Assembly (NCBI GenBank): GCA_002422865.1
Contig: DITN01000067.1
Coordinates: 1 to 9,810, forward strand
Length of the DNA stretch: 9,810 nucleotides
DNA from: Bacteroidetes bacterium UBA6183
GTDB taxonomy: Bacteria > Bacteroidota > Bacteroidia > UKL13-3
Reading direction: 5' to 3'
This document shows, piece after piece, positions 1-6,175 of the stretch. Every line of letters starts with the position of its first letter. The first letter of the stretch is position 1. Position numbers and translations under genes: made by a program. The notes under the pieces are model-generated. The model was not told the DNA's origin and did no database searches. It worked only from the letters and a program-made list of their open reading frames with translations.

Positions 1-913
1 TAATCCAACCGATATCTGCAGTACAAAAATGTATTTGTCCGGGTTGATATTGAAATACATTAACAAAAGTGTAATTGGTCCAAACCATATAACCAGCTAC
101 AGAATGTACTACACCTTTAGGTTTACCTGTAGAGCCGGAAGTGTATAAAATAAATAAAGGATCTTCTGCATCCATTGATACAGCCGGGAATGAAACTACA
201 CCATTTTTTTCTACTTGATGTTCGGCATGTTCCATTTCATCTTCCCACCATAAATCGCGACCTTTAATCATAGAAACAGGAGTGCGTGTACGTGTATACA
301 CAATTACTTTTTTCACCACTTTGTTTCCAATCAAAGCATCATCTATTACACTTTTTAAAGGAATATCTTTATTACCACGGTAAGCACCATCACAAGTAAT
401 AATATATTCAGCATTGGCATCTTCTAACCTATCGGCAATACTTTGTGCAGAGAAACCACCAAAAATAACAGAGTGAACGGCACCAATTCGAGCACAACCC
501 AAAACAGCATATGCCAACTCCGGAACCATACCCATGTATATACAAACCCTGTCGCCTTTTTTAACACCAAGGTTGGTTAACATTTGTGCAACTTGGCAAA
601 CACGTTTATGTAACCTGTTATAAGTTACAATACGTGTGCGTTCTTCCGGATTATTAGGCTCCCAAATAATAGCGGGTTCTTCTCCCCTTGTGGCCAAATG
701 TCTATCAATACAGTTTTCTGTTATATTTAGTTTACCCCCTTTAAACCACTCTACCTTGGGCTCCACAAAATTCCAATCCAATACTTTTTCCCACTTCTTA
801 TGCCATACAAAATTTTCGGCTACCCCAGCCCAAAACGCCTCAGGATTTTCAACACTATTTTTATAAACCTCATGATACTGTTCGAGGCTTTTTATTTGAT
901 AAGGATATGTCAT
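1..913 (-). CDS. acs: Acetyl-CoA synthetase (AMP-forming acetate--CoA ligase), N-terminal part, cut by window edge
   Basis: This cytoplasmic enzyme activates acetate with ATP to acetyl-adenylate and then forms acetyl-CoA. The gene reads leftward from ATG at 913-911 for 304 codons and leaves the window still open. Seen in the translation: an N-terminal block typical of the family (FWAGVAENFVWHKKW, about residues 27-41), the stretch GAVHSVIFGGFSAQSIADRL in the middle, the ATP/AMP-binding P-loop TSGSTGKPKG at residues 258-267, and the family-typical TADIGW just before the cut. Spacing of these motifs matches full-length Acs of about 650 residues, so roughly the C-terminal half is missing only because the window ends. 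The start gives a normal N-terminus, with no clear Shine-Dalgarno sequence ahead of it. It is divergent from the rest of the window and has no evident functional tie to the arginine genes. A propionyl-CoA synthetase is a less likely alternative. Confidence 0.95.
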   Translation of the reverse strand, partial: MTYPYQIKSLEQYHEVYKNSVENPEAFWAGVAENFVWHKKWEKVLDWNFVEPKVEWFKGGKLNITENCIDRHLATRGEEPAIIWEPNNPEERTRIVTYNRLHKRVCQVAQMLTNLGVKKGDRVCIYMGMVPELAYAVLGCARIGAVHSVIFGGFSAQSIADRLEDANAEYIITCDGAYRGNKDIPLKSVIDDALIGNKVVKKVIVYTRTRTPVSMIKGRDLWWEDEMEHAEHQVEKNGVVSFPAVSMDAEDPLFILYTSGSTGKPKGVVHSVAGYMVWTNYTFVNVFQYQPGQIHFCTADIGWI

Positions 914-1076
914 ATTAATCGTGTTTAAATTTTGTATTACGAATGTAAAAATTATATTGTGAATAAAACTGATGTTAGCAACAGTTATAATATAATTACA
1001 CATTCAAAAGCAAACCAAGCAAACAAAATGCTTTTCACAACAAATATGACAAGTAATGCCAAGTAGAAGCCAAATT
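914..1076. promoter_or_regulatory. Divergent intergenic region between acs and the dinB-like gene
   Basis: This 163-base AT-rich spacer must hold the promoters of both divergent genes. On the minus strand, TACATTCG (947-940) is one base off the Bacteroidota -7 consensus TAnnTTTG and would give an acs leader of about 20 bases, but no convincing -33 TTTG lies at the right distance. A 7-bp inverted repeat, AAAAGCA (1006-1012) and TGCTTTT (1029-1035) separated by 16 bases, lies nearer the dinB-like gene and could be an operator or chance. No confident plus-strand promoter was found. Confidence 0.3.
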
Positions 1077-1523
1077 ATGTCTAATCGATTAAAAGAGGTA
1101 TTATTGGATGGAACATGGATTGCCAATACCAATTACAAAACACAGATTACAAGTGTAAATTGGCAACAGGCAACCCAAAAAGTTGGTGACTTAAATACGA
1201 TTGCGGATTTAACCTACCATATCAATTATTACTTATCCGGATTGTTAAGTGCGTTCGAAAAAGGGAAACTTGAAATTAGTGACAAGTATAGTTTTGACCT
1301 TCCTCCGATTTCATCACAAGCAGATTGGGATAAATTAGTTTCCAATTTTTTAAACAACGCACAACAATTTGCTGATTGGGTTGAACAAATGAATGATAGC
1401 GTTCTTGACCAACCATTTATTGATGAAAGATACGGAACATTATTACGAAATATTGAAGGTGTGATTGAACATAGTTATTATCATTTAGGACAAATTTCGT
1501 TGATAAATAAAATGATTAAATAA
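1077..1523 (+). CDS. DinB-like (DinB/YfiT superfamily) putative metal-dependent protein
   Basis: This encodes a 148-residue, mostly helical soluble protein with the pattern of the DinB/YfiT four-helix-bundle superfamily. A histidine in an early helix (H48, in LTYHINYY) and a pair in a late helix (H132 and H136, in EHSYYHLGQI) match the three-His metal site of that family. Members include thiol-transferases that use bacillithiol or mycothiol and many uncharacterised stress-linked proteins; the substrate here cannot be read from sequence. I chose ATG 1077 because the N-terminus MSNRLKEVLLDG leads directly into helix 1. An in-frame ATG at 1056 would add seven polar residues (MPSRSQI). Neither start has a Shine-Dalgarno sequence. 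The protein is probably unrelated to arginine synthesis. A small membrane-protein ORF follows 41 bases downstream and may share its transcript. Confidence 0.8.
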   Translation: MSNRLKEVLLDGTWIANTNYKTQITSVNWQQATQKVGDLNTIADLTYHINYYLSGLLSAFEKGKLEISDKYSFDLPPISSQADWDKLVSNFLNNAQQFADWVEQMNDSVLDQPFIDERYGTLLRNIEGVIEHSYYHLGQISLINKMIK

Positions 1524-1564
1524 AAACAAATGCACCAAATTAAATAGCTTAAACTATTCCTATT

Positions 1565-1738
1565 ATGACAAAAAATAAAACAACATTATTAATCCTATTA
1601 ATTGTACTTAACTCAGTAGTTTTATTAGGACAAATCTACCCCGAAGGTGTGCCTCCATTTGCACGTATCGTTAATATTGTATTTCTTGTTTCAAGTTTAA
1701 TCTACTTTGTGTTGCAGATTAAAAAGGGCATTCATTAG
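1565..1738 (+). CDS. Small hypothetical membrane protein (57 aa, two predicted transmembrane helices)
   Basis: The ORF runs from ATG 1565 to TAG 1736-1738. After a short basic N-terminus (MTKNKT) comes a hydrophobic helix at about residues 7-24, a short polar/proline turn (YPEGVPP, 25-31), a second hydrophobic helix at about 35-52, and a basic tail (KKGIH). This two-helix hairpin with positively charged ends is consistent with a real small inner-membrane protein with both termini in the cytoplasm. It lies 41 bases after the dinB-like gene on the same strand, so the two could be co-transcribed. I do not recognise a family and infer no function. There is no strong ribosome binding site, which is normal in this phylum. 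The main doubt is the short length; the clean amphipathic layout argues against a random ORF. Confidence 0.6.
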   Translation: MTKNKTTLLILLIVLNSVVLLGQIYPEGVPPFARIVNIVFLVSSLIYFVLQIKKGIH

Positions 1739-1844
1739 TTATCCTATTTCAATTGAAAACAATACCGAAACACGCTCAATACAGGCATTACAAACACCTC
1801 AAATAAATTTTAAGCCACGTAAACATTGGCTTTAGCATTTTTTT
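1739..1844. other. Intergenic stretch with no recognisable gene
   Basis: This is AT-rich sequence between the small membrane protein and the arginine-operon promoter candidate. I see no ORF with coding character, no RNA gene and no convincing terminator. The only structure is a 12-base perfect palindrome, TTTCAATTGAAA, at 1747-1758, which has no loop and no T-run after it. Confidence 0.5.
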
Positions 1845-1877
1845 GTTGCATATCTAAAAATAAAATCGAAACATTTG
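1845..1877 (+). promoter_or_regulatory. Candidate Bacteroidota-type promoter of the arginine operon
   Basis: GTTG at 1845-1848 (three of four bases of -33 TTTG), a 21-base spacer and AACATTTG at 1870-1877 (one mismatch to -7 TAnnTTTG) fit the promoter consensus of the Bacteroidota primary sigma factor. Transcription would start near 1884, leaving about 55 untranslated bases before the 42-codon leader ORF and about 296 bases before the first structural gene. It is the best match I found between 1739 and 1938. It is inferred by eye, with no experimental support. Confidence 0.45.
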
Positions 1878-1938
1878 CACCTCAATTTTTTTTATGTCAT
1901 AACAAACAAAACGCACACAACAGCACAACATTACTAAA

Positions 1939-2067
1939 ATGAAAAAAAACAAGTCTTTACTTTCGACAATCACCGCTGTTTTCTTACCGGCATTGATGTC
2001 CTTGTTTTCTACTCCACAAGAGCTAGTTTTTGTTCACATCCGAAGACCGTTCGTTACCAGACGCTAA
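1939..2067 (+). CDS. Putative arginine-operon leader peptide (42 aa)
   Basis: A short ORF runs from ATG 1939 to TAA 2065-2067. It starts MKKNKSLLSTITAVFLPALM, a basic head plus hydrophobic stretch resembling a signal sequence, and ends HIRRPFVTRR. Four of the last eight residues are arginine, in two adjacent pairs (codons CGA AGA at 2041-2046 and AGA CGC at 2059-2064). The ORF sits alone in the leader of a complete arginine biosynthesis operon, after a plausible promoter and about 70 bases before an 11-bp hairpin. In attenuation systems such as the E. coli his and trp leaders, clusters of codons for the end-product amino acid act as ribosome stall sites; by analogy this would sense charged tRNA-Arg. 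At 42 residues it is longer than many leader peptides. An alternative is a chance ORF or a decayed secreted-protein gene. Confidence 0.6.
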   Translation: MKKNKSLLSTITAVFLPALMSLFSTPQELVFVHIRRPFVTRR

Positions 2068-2100
2068 GTCGTACATTTTTCTCTTTCTGCCTACGTAGCG
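2062..2100 (+). other. Possible leader RNA hairpin overlapping the last Arg codon and leader stop
   Basis: CGCTA (2062-2066) can pair with TAGCG (2096-2100), and CGTA (2070-2073) with TACG (2092-2095), giving nine base pairs with a three-base bulge and a pyrimidine-rich 18-base loop. The left arm includes the final Arg codon and part of the stop codon, so a translating ribosome would melt it. It competes with another possible pairing, GCTAAGT (2063-2069) with GCTTAGC (2141-2147). Pairings were found by eye, with no energy calculation. Confidence 0.3.
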
Positions 2101-2137
2101 GAAAACAATAGCATTTAAATTTCTTATTTCTTTAACT

Positions 2138-2175
2138 TCAGCTTAGCCTTAAGGTTAAGTTGGTTTAAGCATTTT
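2138..2175 (+). terminator. Candidate attenuator hairpin before the first arginine gene
   Basis: Bases 2138-2148 pair with 2153-2163 (11 bp, including four G-U pairs) around a TTAA loop; the core is the palindrome CCTTAAGG. The stem is followed by TTTAAGCATTTT, a broken and weak U-tract, ending four bases before the ATG of the GNAT gene. In an Arg-attenuation model it would form when the ribosome finishes the leader peptide. The left arm can pair instead with 2063-2069 (GCTAAGT against GCTTAGC). Because the U-tract is poor, it may act by hiding the gene start instead of by terminating transcription, or the palindrome could be a protein-binding site. Confidence 0.45.
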
Positions 2176-2179
2176 GCAT

Positions 2180-2863
2180 ATGCACCAAACTTTTATAGTG
2201 GTGGTGGCTAATAGTAGTCATGCACCCTATGCGCAGCAAATATGCGATGAGATGGCTTCTTCGGCTCAGGCTCGTGGTACGGGTATAGCCAAAAGAAGTC
2301 CGGATTACATCGTGCAAAAAATGAACGAAGGCAAAGCTGTGATTGCTTTGACCACAACGGGAAAATGGGCCGGATTTTGTTACATTGAAACATGGGGACA
2401 TGGCGAATACGTAGCCAACTCAGGGTTAATTGTGCATCCTGATTACCGCAAATACGGTTTAGCCAAACAGATTAAACACAAAATTTTTTCTTTATCCAGA
2501 AACAAATATCCGCAAGCCAAAATATTTGGTTTAACTACGGGATTGGCCGTGATGAAAATTAACAGCGAATTAGGCTACGAACCTGTTACATACAGCGAAC
2601 TAACTACTGATGATGCCTTTTGGGCCGGCTGCACCAGCTGCGTGAATTACGAAATTTTAAAAAGTAAGGAGCGCAAAAACTGCATGTGCACCGCAATGCT
2701 CTATGATCCAAAAGATCATTACCAACCGGAAGAAACCAAGGCATACTTTGAAGAGAATGCCAAAGGGTTTGAACGCCTGCTTCGTTTAAAGCAACATCTC
2801 TTCTCCAAAATTTTTAAGCGTAAAACAATCACGCTTAAAAGCATTGTTTCATTTTTTATTTAA
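2180..2863 (+). CDS. GNAT-family acyltransferase, proposed N-acyl(succinyl)glutamate synthase, first gene of arginine operon
   Basis: This 227-residue cytoplasmic protein shows a GNAT fold: strand IALTTTGKWAGFCYIET (55-71), then acyl-CoA motif A at about 83-102, with VHPDYRKYGLA carrying the R-x-x-G-x-A pyrophosphate loop, and a C-terminal block with MKINSELGYEPV (125-136). Beyond the core lies an extension with C151-x-x-C154 and C168-x-C170, a possible zinc site. The operon has every other arginine step but no fused ArgA and no ArgJ, so the missing first step, N-acylation of glutamate, is best assigned here. I recall that mutant-fitness work on Bacteroidetes assigned such argG-linked GNATs to N-acylglutamate synthesis, but did not check it. 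Succinyl-CoA is the likelier donor given the ArgF' residue pattern. Start: ATG 2180; an in-frame TTG at 2174 would add two residues. The gap to argG is 8 bases. Confidence 0.75.
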   Translation: MHQTFIVVVANSSHAPYAQQICDEMASSAQARGTGIAKRSPDYIVQKMNEGKAVIALTTTGKWAGFCYIETWGHGEYVANSGLIVHPDYRKYGLAKQIKHKIFSLSRNKYPQAKIFGLTTGLAVMKINSELGYEPVTYSELTTDDAFWAGCTSCVNYEILKSKERKNCMCTAMLYDPKDHYQPEETKAYFEENAKGFERLLRLKQHLFSKIFKRKTITLKSIVSFFI

Positions 2864-2871
2864 CCCATTAC

Positions 2872-4077
2872 ATGAAAAAGAAAATTGTTTTAGGCTTTAG
2901 CGGTGGATTAGATACCACGTTTTGCGCTATTTATTTAAGCCAAGAAAAAGGATATGAAGTACATAGTGTGTTGGTAAACACAGGCGGATTTACGGATGAA
3001 GAATTAAACCACATCAGCCAACATGCCAAGAACTTGGGTGTAACCACTCATATCAATATTGATGCAACAAAATCATACTACGAACGCATGGTTAAGTACC
3101 TCGTTTTTGGAAATGTTTTAAAAAACAATACTTACCCACTTAGTGTAAGTGCCGAGCGTTTAAGTCAAGCACTACATATTGCTGAACATGCACAAAAAAT
3201 TGGAGCAAGTGCGGTTGCTCATGGCAGTACAGGAGCCGGTAACGATCAAGTTAGGTTTGATATGGTGTTTCAAATTTTAATACCACAACTGGAAATTATT
3301 ACCCCTATTCGTGATTTAAAATTAAGCCGTGAAGAGGAAATAACTTATTTAAAAAACAATGGTGTGGATTTGAATTTTGAAAAGGCCGCTTACTCCATTA
3401 ACAAAGGACTTTGGGGTACCAGTGTTGGCGGTAAAGAAACCCTAACATCAAACGAAATGTTACCCGAAAGCGCCTGGCCAACCCAAGTAAGTAAATCGAT
3501 ACCTGAAGAACTAAAACTTACTTTTTGCAAGGGTGAATTAATAAGCGTAAACAACCAAACATTCGAGCACCCCGTGCATGCCATACAACATTTGCAACAA
3601 CTTGCTGCACCATTTGGTATTGGCAGAGATGTGCATGTAGGCGATACCATTATTGGCATTAAAGGTCGTGTTGGTTTTGAAGCTCCAGCTCCTATGATAA
3701 TTATCAAAGCGCATCACCAATTAGAAAAACATGTGCTTACCAAGTGGCAACTGCTATGGAAAGATACGCTTGCCCAATTTTATGGTAATTGGTTACACGA
3801 AGGTCAAATACTTGATCCCGTTATGCGCGATATTGAAGCATACTTAAGCAACAGCCAGCAACATGTTACGGGTGATGTTTTTATCACGCTTCACCCCTAC
3901 CGTTTTGTAATTAATGGCATTCAATCTGAGCATGATTTGATGAGTAACAAATTTGGCAGCTATGGCGAAATGAACAATGCATGGACGGGAACTGATGTGA
4001 GAGGTTTCAGTAAAATTTTCGCCAATCAAACTTCTATTTTCCATCAAATACACCAAACAGCAACACATGAAAATTAA
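2872..4077 (+). CDS. argG: Argininosuccinate synthase
   Basis: ArgG condenses citrulline with aspartate, using ATP (to AMP and PPi), to argininosuccinate, the penultimate step of arginine synthesis in the cytoplasm. The 401-residue protein has the N-type ATP pyrophosphatase P-loop FSGGLDTT at residues 9-16, the nucleotide/substrate stretch AHGSTGAGNDQVRFD at 116-130 and the family-typical YSINKGLWGTSVGGKET at 174-190. Its length is normal for the family. It starts at ATG 2872, eight bases after the GNAT stop, and its last 11 bases overlap the start of argC in another frame, which suggests translational coupling. Placement of argG near the front of the cluster, directly after the acyltransferase, fits the Bacteroidota arginine operon as I know it. 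No truncation or missing key motif was noticed. Confidence 0.97.
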   Translation: MKKKIVLGFSGGLDTTFCAIYLSQEKGYEVHSVLVNTGGFTDEELNHISQHAKNLGVTTHINIDATKSYYERMVKYLVFGNVLKNNTYPLSVSAERLSQALHIAEHAQKIGASAVAHGSTGAGNDQVRFDMVFQILIPQLEIITPIRDLKLSREEEITYLKNNGVDLNFEKAAYSINKGLWGTSVGGKETLTSNEMLPESAWPTQVSKSIPEELKLTFCKGELISVNNQTFEHPVHAIQHLQQLAAPFGIGRDVHVGDTIIGIKGRVGFEAPAPMIIIKAHHQLEKHVLTKWQLLWKDTLAQFYGNWLHEGQILDPVMRDIEAYLSNSQQHVTGDVFITLHPYRFVINGIQSEHDLMSNKFGSYGEMNNAWTGTDVRGFSKIFANQTSIFHQIHQTATHEN

Positions 4078-5041
4078 AGCAGGAATAATAGGTGCTGCGG
4101 GGTATACCGGTGGTGAGTTGATACGTTTATTGCTGAATCATCCAAATGTAACCATTGATTTTGCACAGAGTAAAAGTAATGCGGGAGTATTGGTTTCGCA
4201 CATTCATCGCGACTTAATAGGAGAAATGGAATTGCCGTTTTCTGCTTCGTTTCATACCAATATTGATGTGTTATTTTTATGCAGCGCACATGGTGAAGCC
4301 AAAAAGTTTTTAGCAGAAAACAAACTCCCGAATCATCTTATAGTAATTGATTTATCCAATGATTTCAGGCTAAAAGCAAATGCCAATTTGGGTGAGCAAA
4401 CATTTGTGTATGGATTACCTGAGCAAAATGAATTACAAATTCAGGCATCAAACCGAATAGCTAACCCGGGTTGTTTTGCCACGGCTATTCAATTGGCGTT
4501 ACTTCCATTGGCGCAACAACAATTGCTTAACGAGGTATATGTAACCGGTATTACAGGCTCAACCGGTGCGGGACAAAGTTTATCATCAACCTCGCATTTT
4601 AGTTGGCGTAGTAATAATATTCAAGCCTACAAAACTTTAACACATCAACACTTGAATGAAATTGGCGAAACCATAACATCACTTAATGGACATCAACCGG
4701 AAATACATTTTGTACCATGGCGTGGCGACTTTGCCAGAGGCATTTACATCAGCGCTACTACAACCATCAATACAACATTTGATGACGTATTAAAGTATTA
4801 TCAAACCTTTTACCAAGATACCGCATTTACACATGTAAGTGAAAGTATGATTGATTTAAAACAAGTGATAAACACCAACAAATGTGTGATCCATTTAGAG
4901 CAAGTAAATAACAAACTGGTGATACACGCAGCCATCGATAACCTGTTAAAAGGCGCATCGGGACAGGCTGTACAAAACATGAACATCCGTTTTGGCATAC
5001 CACAACATACAGGTTTAGCACTTAAAGCAACAGCATTTTAA
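4067..5041 (+). CDS. argC: N-acyl-gamma-glutamyl-phosphate reductase
   Basis: ArgC reduces N-acylglutamyl 5-phosphate with NADPH to N-acylglutamate 5-semialdehyde. The 324-residue protein begins with the Rossmann dinucleotide motif GIIGAAGYTGGEL (6-18), has the catalytic cysteine C136 in NPGCFATA, a GSTGAGQS loop after it, and the segment HFVPWRGDFARGI, which corresponds to the conserved VP..RG substrate region. The C-terminal block NLLKGASGQAVQNMN, with its second glycine-rich element, is intact. Length is at the short end of the family (about 310-350). The start ATG 4067 lies inside argG (11-base overlap) and the stop TAA directly abuts the argD ATG, so translation of the three genes is probably coupled. 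Acetyl versus succinyl substrate cannot be judged from this gene; the operon's ArgF' suggests succinyl. Confidence 0.96.
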   Translation: MKIKAGIIGAAGYTGGELIRLLLNHPNVTIDFAQSKSNAGVLVSHIHRDLIGEMELPFSASFHTNIDVLFLCSAHGEAKKFLAENKLPNHLIVIDLSNDFRLKANANLGEQTFVYGLPEQNELQIQASNRIANPGCFATAIQLALLPLAQQQLLNEVYVTGITGSTGAGQSLSSTSHFSWRSNNIQAYKTLTHQHLNEIGETITSLNGHQPEIHFVPWRGDFARGIYISATTTINTTFDDVLKYYQTFYQDTAFTHVSESMIDLKQVINTNKCVIHLEQVNNKLVIHAAIDNLLKGASGQAVQNMNIRFGIPQHTGLALKATAF

Positions 5042-6172
5042 ATGAAAATATTTGATGTATATCCGCTATTTGATATTGAACCTGTAAAAGCGGAAGGTTC
5101 GTTTATTTGGGACCAACAAGGTACCCGTTATTTAGATTTATATGGTGGTCATGCCGTGATTTCTATTGGCCATACCCACCCGCATTATATCAAGTTGTTA
5201 TCGCAACAATTAAATCAAATTGGTTTTTATTCTAACTCAGTAAAAATTCCGTTGCAAGATGAATTGGCTCAAAAATTAGGAACACTTTCAGGCTACGAAA
5301 ATTACCAATTGTTTTTATGTAACTCGGGTGCTGAGGCCAATGAAAACGCGTTAAAGCTGGCTTCATTTCATAACAAACGAAAAAAAATAATTGCATTTAC
5401 AGGTTCGTTTCATGGAAGAACATCCCTTGCTGTTGCCGCCACAAACGACACCAAAATTGTAGCCCCCATTAATGAAAATGAACACATTGTTTTTCTTCCA
5501 TTAAATGACGAAGCTGCACTAAAACAACATTTAACCCATGAAGTTTGCGCAGTTATTGTTGAAGGTATACAAGGGGTTGGTGGCGTGCACGTGGCCAATG
5601 CTTCTTTTTTACAGTTGATGCGCAAGTTGTGTGATGAAACAGGAGCCATCATGATTTTGGATGAAGTGCAATCAGGTTACGGACGTTCGGGTTATTTCTT
5701 TGCGCATCAACATGCTGATATAAAACCAGACTTAATCACCATTGCTAAAGGAATGGGAAATGGATTTCCGGTTGCAGGTGTATTGATATCACCCAAGTTT
5801 GAAGCCAAACATGGTATGTTGGGCACTACGTTTGGCGGCAGTTATTTGGCTTGTGCAGCAGCTATTGCTGTACTTGATGTAATAGCCAAAGAACAACTTT
5901 TGGGACATACAAAATTTATAGGCGAATACATCATACAACAATTAAACAACTTACCACATGTAAAAGAAATCCGTGGCATGGGATTAATGATTGGTATTGA
6001 GTTAGACCAGGCTTGCGCGCCAATCAGAACAAAGCTGCTGAAGGAGCACCAAGTTTTCACGGGAGCATCATCAAACCCAAATACCTTACGCATTTTACCT
6101 GCCTTAAACTTACATAAGCGTGATGCAGATGCGTTTATTCAAGCTTTATCAACCGTACTAAACAACTTGTAA
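5042..6172 (+). CDS. argD: N-acylornithine aminotransferase (acetyl/succinylornithine transaminase)
   Basis: ArgD is a PLP-dependent class III aminotransferase that converts N-acylglutamate semialdehyde plus glutamate to N-acylornithine plus 2-oxoglutarate. Among the 376 residues are NSGAEANENALKLAS (94-108, the phosphate-cup region), FHGRTSLA (123-130), LDEVQSGYGRSG (206-217, with D207 contacting the pyridine nitrogen) and ITIAKGMGNGFPVAG (232-246), in which K236 is the Schiff-base lysine. A TTFGGSYLACAAA segment follows. The protein is slightly shorter than E. coli ArgD but complete. It begins one base after the argC stop and ends three bases before argF'. Class III relatives include ornithine aminotransferase and GABA transaminase; the operon context decides the call. 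Some ArgD proteins also serve lysine synthesis (DapC activity), which may hold here but cannot be seen. Confidence 0.95.
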   Translation: MKIFDVYPLFDIEPVKAEGSFIWDQQGTRYLDLYGGHAVISIGHTHPHYIKLLSQQLNQIGFYSNSVKIPLQDELAQKLGTLSGYENYQLFLCNSGAEANENALKLASFHNKRKKIIAFTGSFHGRTSLAVAATNDTKIVAPINENEHIVFLPLNDEAALKQHLTHEVCAVIVEGIQGVGGVHVANASFLQLMRKLCDETGAIMILDEVQSGYGRSGYFFAHQHADIKPDLITIAKGMGNGFPVAGVLISPKFEAKHGMLGTTFGGSYLACAAAIAVLDVIAKEQLLGHTKFIGEYIIQQLNNLPHVKEIRGMGLMIGIELDQACAPIRTKLLKEHQVFTGASSNPNTLRILPALNLHKRDADAFIQALSTVLNNL

Positions 6173-6175
6173 CCC

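Noticed and set aside
636..866. 76-codon plus-strand ORF
   Set aside because: It lies wholly inside acs on the opposite strand. The minus frame carries unmistakable Acs sequence and this one has no recognisable domain.
1056..1076. Earlier ATG for the dinB-like gene
   Set aside because: It would add MPSRSQI, which looks unrelated to the domain. The ATG at 1077 fits helix 1 better, although 1056 is not excluded.
1542..1557. AATAG-cttaaa-CTATT hairpin after the dinB-like gene as a terminator
   Set aside because: It has only five mostly A-T pairs and no U-tract, and the next ORF starts eight bases later.
1747..1758. TTTCAATTGAAA perfect palindrome
   Set aside because: It is 12 bases with no loop and no T-run, so not a terminator. 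In AT-rich DNA such a palindrome is weak evidence for an operator.
2141..2160. Palindrome around CCTTAAGG as an ArgR operator
   Set aside because: It does not resemble the ARG box (TNTGAATWWWWATTCANW-like), and its position just before the first gene in a leader with an Arg-rich ORF fits an RNA hairpin better. It is kept only as an alternative.
2174..2179. TTG start adding two residues (MH) to the GNAT protein
   Set aside because: An ATG two codons later gives a normal N-terminus, and the TTG overlaps the end of the attenuator U-tract.
2165..2401. Minus-strand ORF over the GNAT gene start and attenuator
   Set aside because: It is the antisense shadow of the GNAT frame, with low-complexity composition and no family resemblance.
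3390..3720. Overlapping minus-strand ORFs within argG (and similar ones within argC, argD, argF', argB and argE)
   Set aside because: These are antisense shadows of strongly conserved enzyme genes. Their composition (Cys-, Ser- and Met-rich) is typical of reverse-complement frames.
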